Origin: an uncultured Muribaculaceae bacterium
Lineage (GTDB): Bacteria; Bacteroidota; Bacteroidia; Bacteroidales; Muribaculaceae
Direction: 5' to 3'
Length of the DNA stretch: 64,000 nt
NCBI GenBank assembly: GCA_904501735.1
Contig: CAJGBY010000002.1
Span: 127,341-191,340, forward strand
In this document: one piece after another, positions 1-7,944 of the stretch
Position numbering within the stretch: the stretch's first letter is position 1
Layout of the letters: the number at the start of each line of letters is the position of its first letter
Program-made: the position numbers and the translations under genes
The notes under the pieces: generated by a model
Databases searched by the model: none
The model's input: only the letters and a program-made list of their open reading frames with translations
Told to the model about the DNA's origin: nothing

Positions 1-180
1 TTGGTGCTAACACAGTTGGTAGTGATGGTAGTTGATGCATTAGGACTAACGACTGTTCAGTTTGACCAATTCTTGCTATCTAATAGCTTACCACTTCTAT
101 CGGTAGTCTTCTTGGTTTTGTCGATTTCGTCAATCAAACGAGACATGAAACTATTAAGCAGTTATGATAGACTAAGATAA
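1..180 (+). CDS. DUF4293-like membrane protein, C-terminal fragment
   Basis: Frame 1 is open from the first base of the window to a TAA at 178-180, giving 59 residues of the C-terminus of a gene that begins outside the window. The fragment has a hydrophobic segment (around LPLLSVVFLVLS) followed by a basic tail ending SYDRLR. A last transmembrane helix plus a charged tail ending in DRLR is what I remember from the Bacteroidota DUF4293 family of four-helix membrane proteins of unknown function. The family call is from memory and only moderate. A terminator hairpin follows 6 bases after the stop, which supports a real gene end. Confidence 0.6.
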   Translation: MVLTQLVVMVVDALGLTTVQFDQFLLSNSLPLLSVVFLVLSISSIKRDMKLLSSYDRLR

Positions 181-184
181 AAAA

Positions 185-216
185 ATAAGGAGTTGAAAAA
201 CTCCTTATTTTTTTTG
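185..216. terminator. Bidirectional terminator between the DUF4293-like gene and uvrA
   Basis: Inverted repeat ATAAGGAGTT (185-194) / AACTCCTTAT (199-208) with a GAAA loop, followed by a run of T on the plus strand and preceded by A on the plus strand. It overlaps the uvrA stop codon, so it probably serves both converging genes. Confidence 0.8.
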
Positions 217-3000
217 TTCCAATTTTTCCTTAAGATATAATCCTGTATAACTTTCGTTACACTTAACCAATTCTTCCGGAGTGCCAGTAAATACGATACT
301 ACCACCATTTTCGCCACCTTCTGGACCTATATCGATAATATGATCAGCACATTTAATGACATCCATATTATGTTCGATAATCACGATTGTGTGGCCTTTA
401 GAGATTAATTTATTAAACGCTAACAGAAGGGTGTTGATGTCGTGAAAATGCAAACCGGTAGTTGGCTCGTCGAATATAAATAGGGTAGGCGAATCTTTCT
501 CCTGAGAAAGATAATAAGCTAATTTCACTCTTTGATTTTCACCACCCGATAGAGTCGATGACGATTGGCCCAATTTGATATATCCTAAACCAACATCCTG
601 AAGTGGTTTCATTCTACGAACGATTGCCTTTTCGGTTAATCCATTACCTTCTGAGAAGAAATCAATAGCTTGATTGATTGTCATCTCAAGGATATCGTTA
701 ATGTTTTTGCCTTTATATTCAACTTCTAATGCACTTTGCGAATATCTTTTGCCTTGACAATGTTCACATTTTAATGTAATGTCGGCCATGAATTGCATTT
801 CGATAGTGATTGTGCCTTCACCTTTACACTCTTCACATCGACCGCCAGGTGTATTGAATGAGAAATATCCAGAATTGTAACCCATTTGTTTTGATAATTG
901 CTGCTCAGCATACAATTTTCTTATCTCATCAAATACTTTGAGGTATGTTGCCGGATTGCTACGAGAAGATTTGCCAATCGGATTTTGATCCACAAATTCA
1001 ACGCCTTTTATTAGATGTAAATCACCTTCGATGCTTTGATGTTGGCCTGGCGTTTCTTTAGATTCGCTATAAATCTTAGCTAAAGCACGATATAGAATTT
1101 GATTGATTAGTGTTGATTTTCCCGAACCACTCACACCAGTCACTACTGTCATTATACCAAGTGGAATCTTTACATCTACATTCTTTAGGTTGTTTTCAGT
1201 GGCCCCTTTAATCTCGATATAATTGTTCCATCTACGGCGATTTTTAGGAACTGGAATCTTTAATTCACCGTTTAAGTATTTTACCGTTAAGCTTTCAGTT
1301 GCAGCGTTTAGACTATTTGTTTCACCTTGATAGATTATCTCTCCGCCTTTTCGCCCAGCTAATGGACCCACATCAATGATATAGTCGGTAGAACGAATGA
1401 TTTCTTCGTCATGTTCTACGACAACGACGGTGTTACCTTGCTTTTGTAGCATGCGCAATACATGGATCAGTTTATCTGTATCGCGAGAATGCAGTCCAAT
1501 GCTTGGTTCATCTAATATATAAAGAGAGCCTACAAGGGAGCTGCCCAAAGATGTAGCAAGATTAATTCGTTGGCTTTCACCACCCGATAGCGTAGATGAT
1601 AGTCTATCTAATGTAAGGTAACCAAGCCCAACATTATATAAGAAACTTAATCTATTCTTGATTTCAGTAAGAATTCTTTGAGCTATTTGTTGATCATGTT
1701 CCGATAATTCAAGTTCCTCAAACCATTTCATTAAGTCTTTTATTGGCAACTTAACTAAATCGGTGATTGATGCACCATTTATCTTTACATATTCAGCATG
1801 TGGCTTTAAGCGCGAACCATTACATTCAGGACAAGTAGTTTTACCACGATATCGTGCCAACATAACTCTGTTCTGAATGATATAGCTTTTAGATTCTAAA
1901 TAGTTAAAGAAAGCATTTATTCCTCCATATTCTCCATCCCCATTCCATAAAAAGTCCAACTCTTCTTGTGTTAGTTGATAGTAGGGACGATGTATTGGGA
2001 AGTTATGTTTAGCTACAATTCGTATAAATTCGCGCTTATATTCGCTCATTATTGGACCTCTCCAGCATAGGATAGCGTCATCATAAATAGACAGACTTTT
2101 GTCAGGAATGACAAGCGATTCATCTATACCAACAATCTTGCCGTAACCTTCACATTTTGAACAAGCACCAATAGGATTATTAAAGTTAAACATTAACTCG
2201 CTTGGAACTTGAAATAGAATACCATCAGCTTCAAAATGCTTCGAGAAAATATGTGATACAACATCATTGTTAGCCCACACTTTTAAGATACATTCATCAT
2301 GACCCTCAAAGAATGCAGTTTCGATTGAATCGAGCAATCTTATGTCATCATCGGGGTCATGCGTTACGGCCATTCTGTCAACGAGCAAGTGATAACTACA
2401 TTCATCATATTCTTTATCTTGATTCAGTAAATCAGTGATTGATATGAATTCATTATTGTGTTCTAATCTTGAATAACCTGCTTTGTATAGAATTTCTATT
2501 TGTTGACGGAAAGTGCGATCCTGGGGTATATGAATTTTTGCTAAGATCGCAAATCTTGTTCCAATGGGATAGCTATTAATGGCTGCTATTACATCTTGTG
2601 CTGTGTGCTTTTTCACCACTTCATTGCTGATTGGAGATATTGTTTTTCCAATGCGTGAAAAAAGCAGTCTTAAATAGTCGTAAATTTCAGTTGATGTTCC
2701 AACTGTACTTCTTGCATTACGATTGTTTACTTTTTGTTCAATAGCTATTGCAGGGGGTAGACCTTTAATGAAATCACACTCAGGTTTTGCCATTCTGCCA
2801 AGGAATTGACGAGCATAAGATGAAAGACTTTCAACATAGCGTCTTTGTCCTTCGGCATATAATGTATCGAAAGCAAGAGAGGACTTGCCCGAACCAGAAA
2901 GCCCAGTTATAACTACTAATTTATTTCGAGGAATTGTTACGTCAATATTTTTAAGATTGTTGACTTTTGCTCCTTTGATTATGATGTCTTTTGTGAACAT
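205..3000 (-). CDS. uvrA: Excinuclease ABC subunit A (UvrA)
   Basis: UvrA is the DNA-damage sensor of nucleotide excision repair; as a dimeric ATPase it loads UvrB at lesions. The protein has two ABC-type nucleotide-binding halves: the first Walker A GLSGSGKS is at residues 33-40 and the second, GVSGSGKST, in the C-terminal half. Two SGGE signature motifs and CxxC zinc-finger pairs (CSKCEGYG, CPECNGS, CEECKGEG, CEHCQGK) are present. The length (931 aa) is normal. The frame is open 12 codons further upstream to an ATG at 3036, but a -33/-7 promoter (3019-3050) lies over that stretch and predicts transcription start near 3012, so the ATG at 3000 (MFTKDIIIKG) is the likely start. It is a single-gene unit. 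Confidence 0.97.
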   Translation of the reverse strand: MFTKDIIIKGAKVNNLKNIDVTIPRNKLVVITGLSGSGKSSLAFDTLYAEGQRRYVESLSSYARQFLGRMAKPECDFIKGLPPAIAIEQKVNNRNARSTVGTSTEIYDYLRLLFSRIGKTISPISNEVVKKHTAQDVIAAINSYPIGTRFAILAKIHIPQDRTFRQQIEILYKAGYSRLEHNNEFISITDLLNQDKEYDECSYHLLVDRMAVTHDPDDDIRLLDSIETAFFEGHDECILKVWANNDVVSHIFSKHFEADGILFQVPSELMFNFNNPIGACSKCEGYGKIVGIDESLVIPDKSLSIYDDAILCWRGPIMSEYKREFIRIVAKHNFPIHRPYYQLTQEELDFLWNGDGEYGGINAFFNYLESKSYIIQNRVMLARYRGKTTCPECNGSRLKPHAEYVKINGASITDLVKLPIKDLMKWFEELELSEHDQQIAQRILTEIKNRLSFLYNVGLGYLTLDRLSSTLSGGESQRINLATSLGSSLVGSLYILDEPSIGLHSRDTDKLIHVLRMLQKQGNTVVVVEHDEEIIRSTDYIIDVGPLAGRKGGEIIYQGETNSLNAATESLTVKYLNGELKIPVPKNRRRWNNYIEIKGATENNLKNVDVKIPLGIMTVVTGVSGSGKSTLINQILYRALAKIYSESKETPGQHQSIEGDLHLIKGVEFVDQNPIGKSSRSNPATYLKVFDEIRKLYAEQQLSKQMGYNSGYFSFNTPGGRCEECKGEGTITIEMQFMADITLKCEHCQGKRYSQSALEVEYKGKNINDILEMTINQAIDFFSEGNGLTEKAIVRRMKPLQDVGLGYIKLGQSSSTLSGGENQRVKLAYYLSQEKDSPTLFIFDEPTTGLHFHDINTLLLAFNKLISKGHTIVIIEHNMDVIKCADHIIDIGPEGGENGGSIVFTGTPEELVKCNESYTGLYLKEKLEQKK

Positions 3001-3018
3001 TTCAGTAAATTTGAATAA

Positions 3019-3050
3019 CAAAAATACTACATTCATCTTATTTGTACAAA
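3019..3050 (-). promoter_or_regulatory. uvrA promoter
   Basis: On the minus strand, TTTG at 3050-3047 and TATTTTTG (TAnnTTTG) at 3026-3019 are separated by 20 bases, matching the Bacteroidota primary-sigma consensus. The predicted start near 3012 leaves a leader of about 12 bases and rules out the upstream ATG of uvrA. Confidence 0.7.
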
Positions 3051-3065
3051 AATTTTAGTACATAG

Positions 3066-3096
3066 TTGTACTGTGTCGAAAATATTTGTATATTTG
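3066..3096 (+). promoter_or_regulatory. Promoter of the YtxH/holin-like/prmA cluster
   Basis: TTG at 3066-3068 and TATATTTG at 3089-3096 fit the TTTG / TAnnTTTG arrangement with about 20 bases between them. The start would lie near 3101, leaving a leader of about 100 bases before the first gene. Confidence 0.6.
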
Positions 3097-3199
3097 TGGT
3101 AACAAAATAAGTGTAATTTGTAATTAGATTTGCAAGTCAACTATTTTGTTGAAAATATTGTTATTATAATTGAAGTATAACATTTTAAATTTATAAGAT

Positions 3200-3397
3200 A
3201 TGAAACCATTACATGTTGTTTTGGCAGTAGTAGGCGGCGCAATTGCTGGTGCTGCAGTAGGTCTTCTTTTTGCTCCTGAAAAAGGAACAGAAACTCGTAA
3301 GAAGATTGGTGAGTGTTTGAGAAAAAGAGGTATCAACCTTACAGGTAAGAAAATGGATGAGCTTGTAGATGAAATCTCAAGTGAATTTGAAAACTAA
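3200..3397 (+). CDS. YtxH domain small membrane protein 1
   Basis: A 65-residue protein with one N-terminal transmembrane helix rich in Gly and Ala (VVLAVVGGAIAGAAVGLLFA), then the APEKGTETRKKI motif typical of YtxH/general-stress proteins, and a charged C-terminal helix. The family is associated with stress responses and the envelope; biochemical function is unknown. It is 14 bases from a paralogue with the same layout (LFAPEKG, KERGI, ELVDEI/QI), so the pair arose by tandem duplication. Confidence 0.85.
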   Translation: MKPLHVVLAVVGGAIAGAAVGLLFAPEKGTETRKKIGECLRKRGINLTGKKMDELVDEISSEFEN

Positions 3398-3411
3398 TAA
3401 TAAGAAAAGAT

Positions 3412-3618
3412 ATGAAATATAGAGGTCTTTTGTATGCGTTCTTAGGTGGCGCTGCAGTAGGATGTGCAACTGCAATCTTGTTCGCTCCTGAAAAGGGTAG
3501 TGATTTGAGAGCGCGAATCAAGCACATGCTTAAGGAAAGAGGTATTGATTTTAGTGATGACGATGTAAGCGAACTTGTTGATCAAATTACAGCTGAAATC
3601 GAAGACAGTAAAGCATAA
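3412..3618 (+). CDS. YtxH domain small membrane protein 2
   Basis: A 68-residue paralogue of the preceding gene: a Gly/Ala-rich helix (AFLGGAAVGCATAILFA), the APEKGSDLRARI motif and an acidic C-terminal helix (DDDVSELVDQI). It shares KERGI and a LVD motif with its neighbour at the same positions. It is probably translated from the same message. A hairpin follows the stop codon and may reduce read-through into the holin-like gene. Confidence 0.85.
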   Translation: MKYRGLLYAFLGGAAVGCATAILFAPEKGSDLRARIKHMLKERGIDFSDDDVSELVDQITAEIEDSKA

Positions 3619-3623
3619 AAAAC

Positions 3624-3656
3624 ATAAAGGCGTAGTAAAACATATTACGCCTTTAT
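3624..3656 (+). terminator. Hairpin after the YtxH pair (terminator or intra-operon attenuator)
   Basis: Perfect 11-base arms ATAAAGGCGTA (3624-3634) and TACGCCTTTAT (3646-3656). The following bases are TATAATTAG, so the T run is weak. The next gene starts 16 bases downstream, which suggests partial termination or RNA processing rather than a full stop. Confidence 0.55.
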
Positions 3657-3671
3657 TATAATTAGCACTTC

Positions 3672-4019
3672 ATGGATACATCATCATACAAAGAATTATG
3701 GGGTGAGGTGAAGAAATACCTTACTCTTCAAATTGATTATGCTAAATTAACAGCTGTAGAGAAAATTACAATATTAGTGTCAACAATGACATTTGTTGGC
3801 ATAGTTATCGTTTTGTCTACATGCGCATTATTCTTCTTGTCTGAAGCGATTGTTAATTGGCTGGTAACAATTCTCAATAATGAATGTGCAGCTAATTTAA
3901 TTGTATTTGGTGTGTTTGTACTGCTATTGATAATTGTGTTCTTATTTAAGAAACCACTAATTATTAATCCAGTTGCGAGATTTGTTACAAAATTGTTCTT
4001 AAATCCTCCTAAGAAATGA
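3672..4019 (+). CDS. Phage-holin-family (DUF1469-like) membrane protein
   Basis: 115 residues with an amphipathic N-terminal segment and two long hydrophobic helices (about residues 33-57 and 73-93), ending in a basic tail. This layout matches the small membrane proteins named phage holin family / DUF1469, which are chromosomal, not phage genes, and often sit beside YtxH proteins. Its stop overlaps the start of the next gene by four bases (ATGA), so translation is coupled. The molecular role is unknown; an envelope-stress role is inferred from context. Confidence 0.7.
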   Translation: MDTSSYKELWGEVKKYLTLQIDYAKLTAVEKITILVSTMTFVGIVIVLSTCALFFLSEAIVNWLVTILNNECAANLIVFGVFVLLLIIVFLFKKPLIINPVARFVTKLFLNPPKK

Positions 4020-4303
4020 ATACAAACAATAACCTTGAGCAAGATAATGCTAACACTTGGAATGGTGTAACAATTGACGAGTTGAAGTATATGCGTGCAG
4101 CATCACTAATCAGACTCGAAATGCAGAAAGACTACCTAAAAAGGAAGGTTGCAACTTCGATGCCAATGTTGTCAAGTGAGAAAAGAGGTGCAGTAAGTAG
4201 CATTTCTTCTGGTATGACGAAAGTGCAAAAGATTCTTCTGTTTGTGAAAGGAGTGCGTTTAGCAACAAATTTATTCTCATATTTCAAAAAGTCAAAGAAG
4301 TAA
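4016..4303 (+). CDS. Small conserved partner of the holin-like protein, function unknown
   Basis: 95 residues, no signal peptide. The N-terminus is acidic and Asn-rich, the middle is a charged helix (YMRAASLIRLEMQKDYL) and the C-terminus is basic (FKKSKK). There is no recognisable catalytic motif. It overlaps the holin-like gene by four bases, so it is almost certainly made with it; such small cytoplasmic partners commonly follow DUF1469-type genes. prmA starts five bases after its stop. Confidence 0.6.
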   Translation: MNTNNNLEQDNANTWNGVTIDELKYMRAASLIRLEMQKDYLKRKVATSMPMLSSEKRGAVSSISSGMTKVQKILLFVKGVRLATNLFSYFKKSKK

Positions 4304-4307
4304 ATTT

Positions 4308-5162
4308 ATGAATGACTATATACAAGTGGATTTTGAACAAACACCACTTAATGAAATAGAAATTGATATTTTAGATGCATTGCTATGCGATGTTGGCTTC
4401 GAAAGTTTTGTTCAAAATGAAAAAGGTGTATCTGCTTTCATAAAAAATGAACAATACGATGAAGCGGCTATAGCCAATGTGGTGGATTCTTATCCATTTA
4501 GCAGTAAATTTGTTTGGAAATCTAATTATATCGAGGGCAAGGATTGGAATCAAGAATGGGAGAAGAATTTCTTCAAACCAATGGTGATTGCCGATAAGTG
4601 TGTAATTCACAGCTCTTTCCACGCTGATTATCCTAAAATGCAATACGATGTAGTTATCGATCCTAAAATGGCATTTGGTACAGGTCATCACTCTACAACC
4701 AACCTTATTGTTACTGAATTGTTATCAATGAATCTTGATAATCAAAAGATTCTTGATATGGGTACAGGAACAGGCATTTTGTCGATTATTGGTGTTATGC
4801 ATGGTGCGGCAAGTGCTGTGGGTATCGAAATTGATGAAGCTGCCTATGTAAATGCTTTGGAAAATATTGAGTTGAATGATGTTCAAGACAAAGTGAACAT
4901 ACTAAGAGGTGATGCAAGTTGTCTTGAAAATTATGAAGAAAATTCATTTGACATCGTTTTAGCTAATATTAATCGTAATGTTATTTTAAATGACATCGAT
5001 AAGTATGCTAAGATGTTGAAAACAGGTGGACTTATGCTCTTAAGTGGTTTCTATTTTGAAGAAGCTGATATGATGAAGGAAGCAGGAGCTAAGAACTCTT
5101 TAGAATTCCAATTTGCAAAGCAAGATAATAATTGGGCATTAGTTTGTTTGAAGAAATGCTAA
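4308..5162 (+). CDS. prmA: Ribosomal protein L11 methyltransferase
   Basis: PrmA uses S-adenosylmethionine to methylate ribosomal protein L11. The N-terminal substrate-recognition domain is followed by the linker motif DPKMAFGTGHHSTT (118-131) and the SAM-binding motif LDMGTGTGILSI (149-160), then NIN at the NPPY-like position (LANINRN). Length 284 aa is usual. It is the last gene of the YtxH/holin-like cluster, five bases behind its neighbour, so it may be cotranscribed from the upstream promoter. A tmRNA gene follows. Confidence 0.93.
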   Translation: MNDYIQVDFEQTPLNEIEIDILDALLCDVGFESFVQNEKGVSAFIKNEQYDEAAIANVVDSYPFSSKFVWKSNYIEGKDWNQEWEKNFFKPMVIADKCVIHSSFHADYPKMQYDVVIDPKMAFGTGHHSTTNLIVTELLSMNLDNQKILDMGTGTGILSIIGVMHGAASAVGIEIDEAAYVNALENIELNDVQDKVNILRGDASCLENYEENSFDIVLANINRNVILNDIDKYAKMLKTGGLMLLSGFYFEEADMMKEAGAKNSLEFQFAKQDNNWALVCLKKC

Positions 5163-5221
5163 TTAATGAATCATTTCTTTGAGTTTTACTCATTTTATCG
5201 GTTTAATTCAAGAAAGATTCG

Positions 5222-5229
5222 TATCTTTG
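5222..5229 (+). promoter_or_regulatory. ssrA: -7 element of the tmRNA promoter
   Basis: TATCTTTG matches TAnnTTTG exactly and ends 22 bases before the mature 5' end of the tmRNA, leaving a short precursor leader for RNase P to remove. The -33 region is less clear. Confidence 0.65.
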
Positions 5230-5251
5230 CAAAATAATACTGAAACCTTAC

Positions 5252-5648
5252 GGGGCTGACTGGCTTTGACAGCGTGTAGAGGCGGTAAGTAAGCACGCAG
5301 AGCGATGATGGCTATGCTCTATAATCTCAGACATCAAAAATTTAACTGGCGAAAATAACTACGCTCTTGCTGCTTAATTGAAGAATAGTAGATTAGCTTA
5401 ATCTCTGCAACAGTTGCGGAGACAAGACATCACCCGATTGTTTGGTCCCGAGACGCTTCGATACGGTGGTGCTATAAAGTCGGGAATCGAGTAATTCATG
5501 CCTTGGGGATTGCTCTAAATTTAAAGGATAAGTTTTGGATTGGTTGTCTTTGGCCTGTCCAATTCCGAAAACCAAGTAAAGACTAAGCGTGTAGAAAGCT
5601 TATTGGTTCCGCGTTTGGACGAGGGTTCAAACCCCTCCAGCTCCACAA
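5252..5648 (+). ncRNA. ssrA: Transfer-messenger RNA (tmRNA)
   Basis: tmRNA rescues stalled ribosomes by acting first as alanyl-tRNA and then as a message for a degradation tag. The 5' end GGGGCTGACTGGCTTTGACA is the standard tmRNA start, and the 3' end carries GAGGGTTCAAACCCCTCCAGCTCC, read here as a T arm (GGGTTCAAACCC) and an acceptor strand CAGCTCC that pairs with GGGGCTG (one G-U pair). The tag ORF is at 5348-5377 and reads GENNYALAA then TAA, a typical Bacteroidales tag. CCA is not encoded after the discriminator A, so the exact 3' boundary (5645 to 5648) is uncertain by a few bases. One-piece form. Confidence 0.96.
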
Positions 5649-5710
5649 ATAAAAGAAAACAGGATGAAATGGTTCTTCCTGTTTTCTGCTTTTAAGCAAG
5701 CACTTGTTCT

Positions 5711-6937
5711 ATGAGATTTGAATTGTTTGTAGCTAATAGAATGAAATCGGGGAGAGGTGGTAATACTAATCGCACTCCGAGCTTAAATATTGCAGTTGTT
5801 GGAATGACAATGGCAATATTTATAATGCTATTGTCATTGATGATAGTGCAAGGCTTCAAGAACGAAATCTCAAATAAATTATATAGTTTGGATTCTCATA
5901 TTAAGGTTACACCTTTTCACTACAGCCCAGATGCATCGGGTATTATAAAGGTCGATTCTGAACTTATTAACCTTATTAAAAATACCGATAGTCAAATAAC
6001 TGATGTATCTTTAGCTATAGAGAAATCAGTTGTACTCAAAACCACTGACAATTTTAAAGGACTATATTTCAAAGGCGTTGACTCAAGCTATAACTGGAAT
6101 TATTTGAATTCTGTTATGGATGATGGATGTGCTCCTGACTTTTCGACTACACCTAATGGCGTGATACTATCGAAAAATAATGCCGATAAACTCAAGTTGA
6201 AAATTGGTGACAAAATTCGTGCATATTTTATTGGTGAAAGTGTCAAAACTCGGAATTTAGTCTTAACAGGTGTGTATAAGTCTGACTTAGAGGTTTTCGA
6301 TAACAACTATATTCTTGGTGATATAAATTTATTGAGAGGTGTAGGGGGAATCCAATCAAATGAATGCAACTATATTGGTTTAAATTGTAAAGACTATTCA
6401 AAAATTGAAGAAATCACGCTATCGCTTAATAATGCAATCAATAATTCTCGATTTGGCGAATATCTATTAGTAACAAATACAATAATTCAAAATACAGGTT
6501 ACTTTACATGGTTAGAGTTACTTGATATGAATGTAATTGTTATTATTGTAATAATGTTGATTGTAACATCTTTTACATTAATAGCTGGTATGTTGATGAT
6601 TGTGCTTGAGAAAGTAAATATGATAGGTGTACTTAAATCTATGGGATCAAGCAATCATTCAATTAGCAAAATATTTATTTATGCCACCAATAAGCTAATC
6701 TTAAAATCTATGTTGGTTGCGAATGTATTAGCTGCGCTATTCTTTTTTGTTCAAAATAGATTCCATTTGATTACACTTGATGCCGAAGCGTATTATATGT
6801 CTTATGTGCCTGTTAGCTATGAATGGATTTATATATTGCTATTAAATTTAGGAGTTGTATTGGTATCTTACCTCACTTTATTGATACCATCGCGAATAGT
6901 GTCATCAATTAGTCCGTCTAAATCTATTAAGTTCTAA
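5711..6937 (+). CDS. FtsX/MacB-type ABC transporter permease (LolC/E-like)
   Basis: A 408-residue integral membrane protein. One helix lies near the N-terminus (about 27-50), followed by a large extracytoplasmic domain (about 50-270) and three C-terminal helices (about 272-300, 325-350, 372-398). This order is the MacB/FtsX fold used by LolC/LolE lipoprotein exporters, where the permease works with a separate ATPase. No ATPase is next to it here. It probably serves lipoprotein release from the inner membrane, but a peptide or other ABC function cannot be excluded. It follows the tmRNA and ends at a strong terminator. Confidence 0.85.
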   Translation: MRFELFVANRMKSGRGGNTNRTPSLNIAVVGMTMAIFIMLLSLMIVQGFKNEISNKLYSLDSHIKVTPFHYSPDASGIIKVDSELINLIKNTDSQITDVSLAIEKSVVLKTTDNFKGLYFKGVDSSYNWNYLNSVMDDGCAPDFSTTPNGVILSKNNADKLKLKIGDKIRAYFIGESVKTRNLVLTGVYKSDLEVFDNNYILGDINLLRGVGGIQSNECNYIGLNCKDYSKIEEITLSLNNAINNSRFGEYLLVTNTIIQNTGYFTWLELLDMNVIVIIVIMLIVTSFTLIAGMLMIVLEKVNMIGVLKSMGSSNHSISKIFIYATNKLILKSMLVANVLAALFFFVQNRFHLITLDAEAYYMSYVPVSYEWIYILLLNLGVVLVSYLTLLIPSRIVSSISPSKSIKF

Positions 6938-6942
6938 TACAA

Positions 6943-6977
6943 AAGAAGAACCCTGTTGGGTTCTTCTTAATTTTTTA
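6943..6977 (+). terminator. Terminator after the FtsX-type permease
   Basis: Perfect 11-base stem AAGAAGAACCC (6943-6953) / GGGTTCTTCTT (6958-6968) with a TGTT loop, then AATTTTTT. It reads well on the plus strand; the converging 51-aa ORF ends one base beyond it. Confidence 0.88.
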
Positions 6978-7133
6978 CTAATTCATTACAAAAATTCCAA
7001 GTTCTGGACTATTCATTTTCTTTATTGAGCAGGCTCTTGCAAATTGCTTGATGAAGTTGATGCTGCTTTCTTTGGGTCCTGGTTGTGATTTTAATGAATT
7101 TAGTTTGTTTGTTAGAGTAAAGTTTTTATTCAT
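6978..7133 (-). CDS. 51-residue small protein downstream of an ECF sigma factor
   Basis: An open frame runs from ATG at 7133 to TAG at 6978, encoding MNKNFTLTNKLNSLKSQPGP and 31 more residues. The middle carries INFIKQFARAC and the end LGIFVMN. A short protein with an IKQFARAY-like centre and a C-terminal LG...N is something I recall as a recurrent small Bacteroidales hypothetical; this is memory, not a search. It lies 58 bases after the sigma gene on the same strand, has natural codon use, and its start is embedded in an inverted repeat (7132-7184). Function unknown; a small regulator linked to the sigma factor is one guess. Confidence 0.65.
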   Translation of the reverse strand: MNKNFTLTNKLNSLKSQPGPKESSINFIKQFARACSIKKMNSPELGIFVMN

Positions 7134-7184
7134 AGGCAAGCCTGTTTAGTTGTTACATTATATTAACGCAACATGTTTGCCTAT
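7132..7184 (-). promoter_or_regulatory. Inverted repeat sequestering the start codon of the 51-aa ORF
   Basis: Arms ATAGGCAA (7132-7139) and TTGCCTAT (7177-7184) are perfect 8-base complements. On the minus-strand transcript the 3' arm contains the first two bases of the ATG of the small ORF, so folding would occlude the initiation site. The loop is about 37 bases. Role inferred. Confidence 0.45.
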
Positions 7185-7191
7185 TATTGTA

Positions 7192-7782
7192 TTACATAGT
7201 CAAAATAATATTATTTTCTTCTGCGATGCGTCGCATATTCATTATTGCATATCTCATTCTTCCTAGAGCAGTGTTAATACTTACATTGGTGATGTCAGCA
7301 ATTTCTTTAAAACTCATATTCTTGTAATAGCGCATTGTAAGAACTTCTCGTTGGCTTTGTGGTAATGCATTAACGATGTTCTTAATGTCTTGATGAATTT
7401 GTTCAATTACCAGTGAGTCTTCAATTGTAGATTCACAAAGCTCTTTTCTGTTGAGTATGTTTACATCTTCAGAGTCGCATGATAGTGTGTTTGCCGACTT
7501 TTCTTGGCGAAATGTATCGATAATTAGGTTGTGTGCTATGCGATAAATCCATGGCAAGAATTTACCGTTTTCAGTGTATCTTCCTTGATTAATTGTAACG
7601 ATAGCTTTAACGAATGTTTCTTGAAAAAGATCATCAGCTAAATCTTCGCATTTAACAATATGAAATATATAAGAATAAACTTTATCCTTATACCTTTCTA
7701 CCAAAATATCGAATGCTGGATTTAAACCGTCAGCATATAACATTACTAATTTTTCGTCGGAAAGATTTATTAAGTCTTCCAT
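7192..7782 (-). CDS. RNA polymerase sigma factor, ECF (sigma-70 family)
   Basis: 196 residues with sigma region 2 (DILVERYKDKVYSY, DLFQETFVKA, PWIYRIAHNLIIDTFRQ) and region 4 (LPQSQREVLTMRYYKNMSFK, then EIADITNVSINTALGRMRYA helix-turn-helix), separated by a linker. There is no region 1.1 or 3, as expected for an ECF sigma factor. No membrane anti-sigma gene is adjacent on either side; the only close neighbour is the 51-aa ORF. It therefore may be regulated by other means. A TAnnTTTG promoter lies upstream (7859-7866). Confidence 0.92.
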   Translation of the reverse strand: MEDLINLSDEKLVMLYADGLNPAFDILVERYKDKVYSYIFHIVKCEDLADDLFQETFVKAIVTINQGRYTENGKFLPWIYRIAHNLIIDTFRQEKSANTLSCDSEDVNILNRKELCESTIEDSLVIEQIHQDIKNIVNALPQSQREVLTMRYYKNMSFKEIADITNVSINTALGRMRYAIMNMRRIAEENNIILTM

Positions 7783-7858
7783 TATAAATTATTTTAAAAT
7801 TTGCGTAATGTTATATCTATAGGCAGTTCTTTTTTAGTTGTTATTAGAATATATTGGG

Positions 7859-7866
7859 CAAATATA
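7859..7866 (-). promoter_or_regulatory. -7 element upstream of the ECF sigma gene
   Basis: Minus-strand TATATTTG matches TAnnTTTG; TTG appears about 20 bases further upstream. The predicted leader is about 70 bases. Confidence 0.55.
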
Positions 7867-7895
7867 TACAAAAAAAATCAATTTTGTACAATTTT

Positions 7896-7931
7896 ACCCT
7901 AATTAAATGATAAAAACAGGCGTTTTAGGGT
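7896..7931 (-). terminator. Weak hairpin after the ABC-F gene
   Basis: Seven-base arms ACCCTAA (7896-7902) and TTAGGGT (7925-7931) enclose a 22-base loop just past the ABC-F stop. There is only a short, interrupted T run, so this is a poor terminator. Confidence 0.3.
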
Positions 7932-7944
7932 TGAAAATAGACAT

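Noticed and set aside
3000..3036. Upstream uvrA start at 3036
   Set aside because: A full promoter overlaps it and places transcription downstream; the ATG at 3000 fits homologues better.
3672..4303. Holin-family annotation suggesting a prophage
   Set aside because: No phage structural, integrase or lysis genes are nearby, and chromosomal DUF1469-type proteins with YtxH neighbours are common.
7896..7931. Inverted repeat as a strong terminator for the ABC-F gene
   Set aside because: Seven pairs with a 22-base loop and little T run; kept only as a low-confidence entry.
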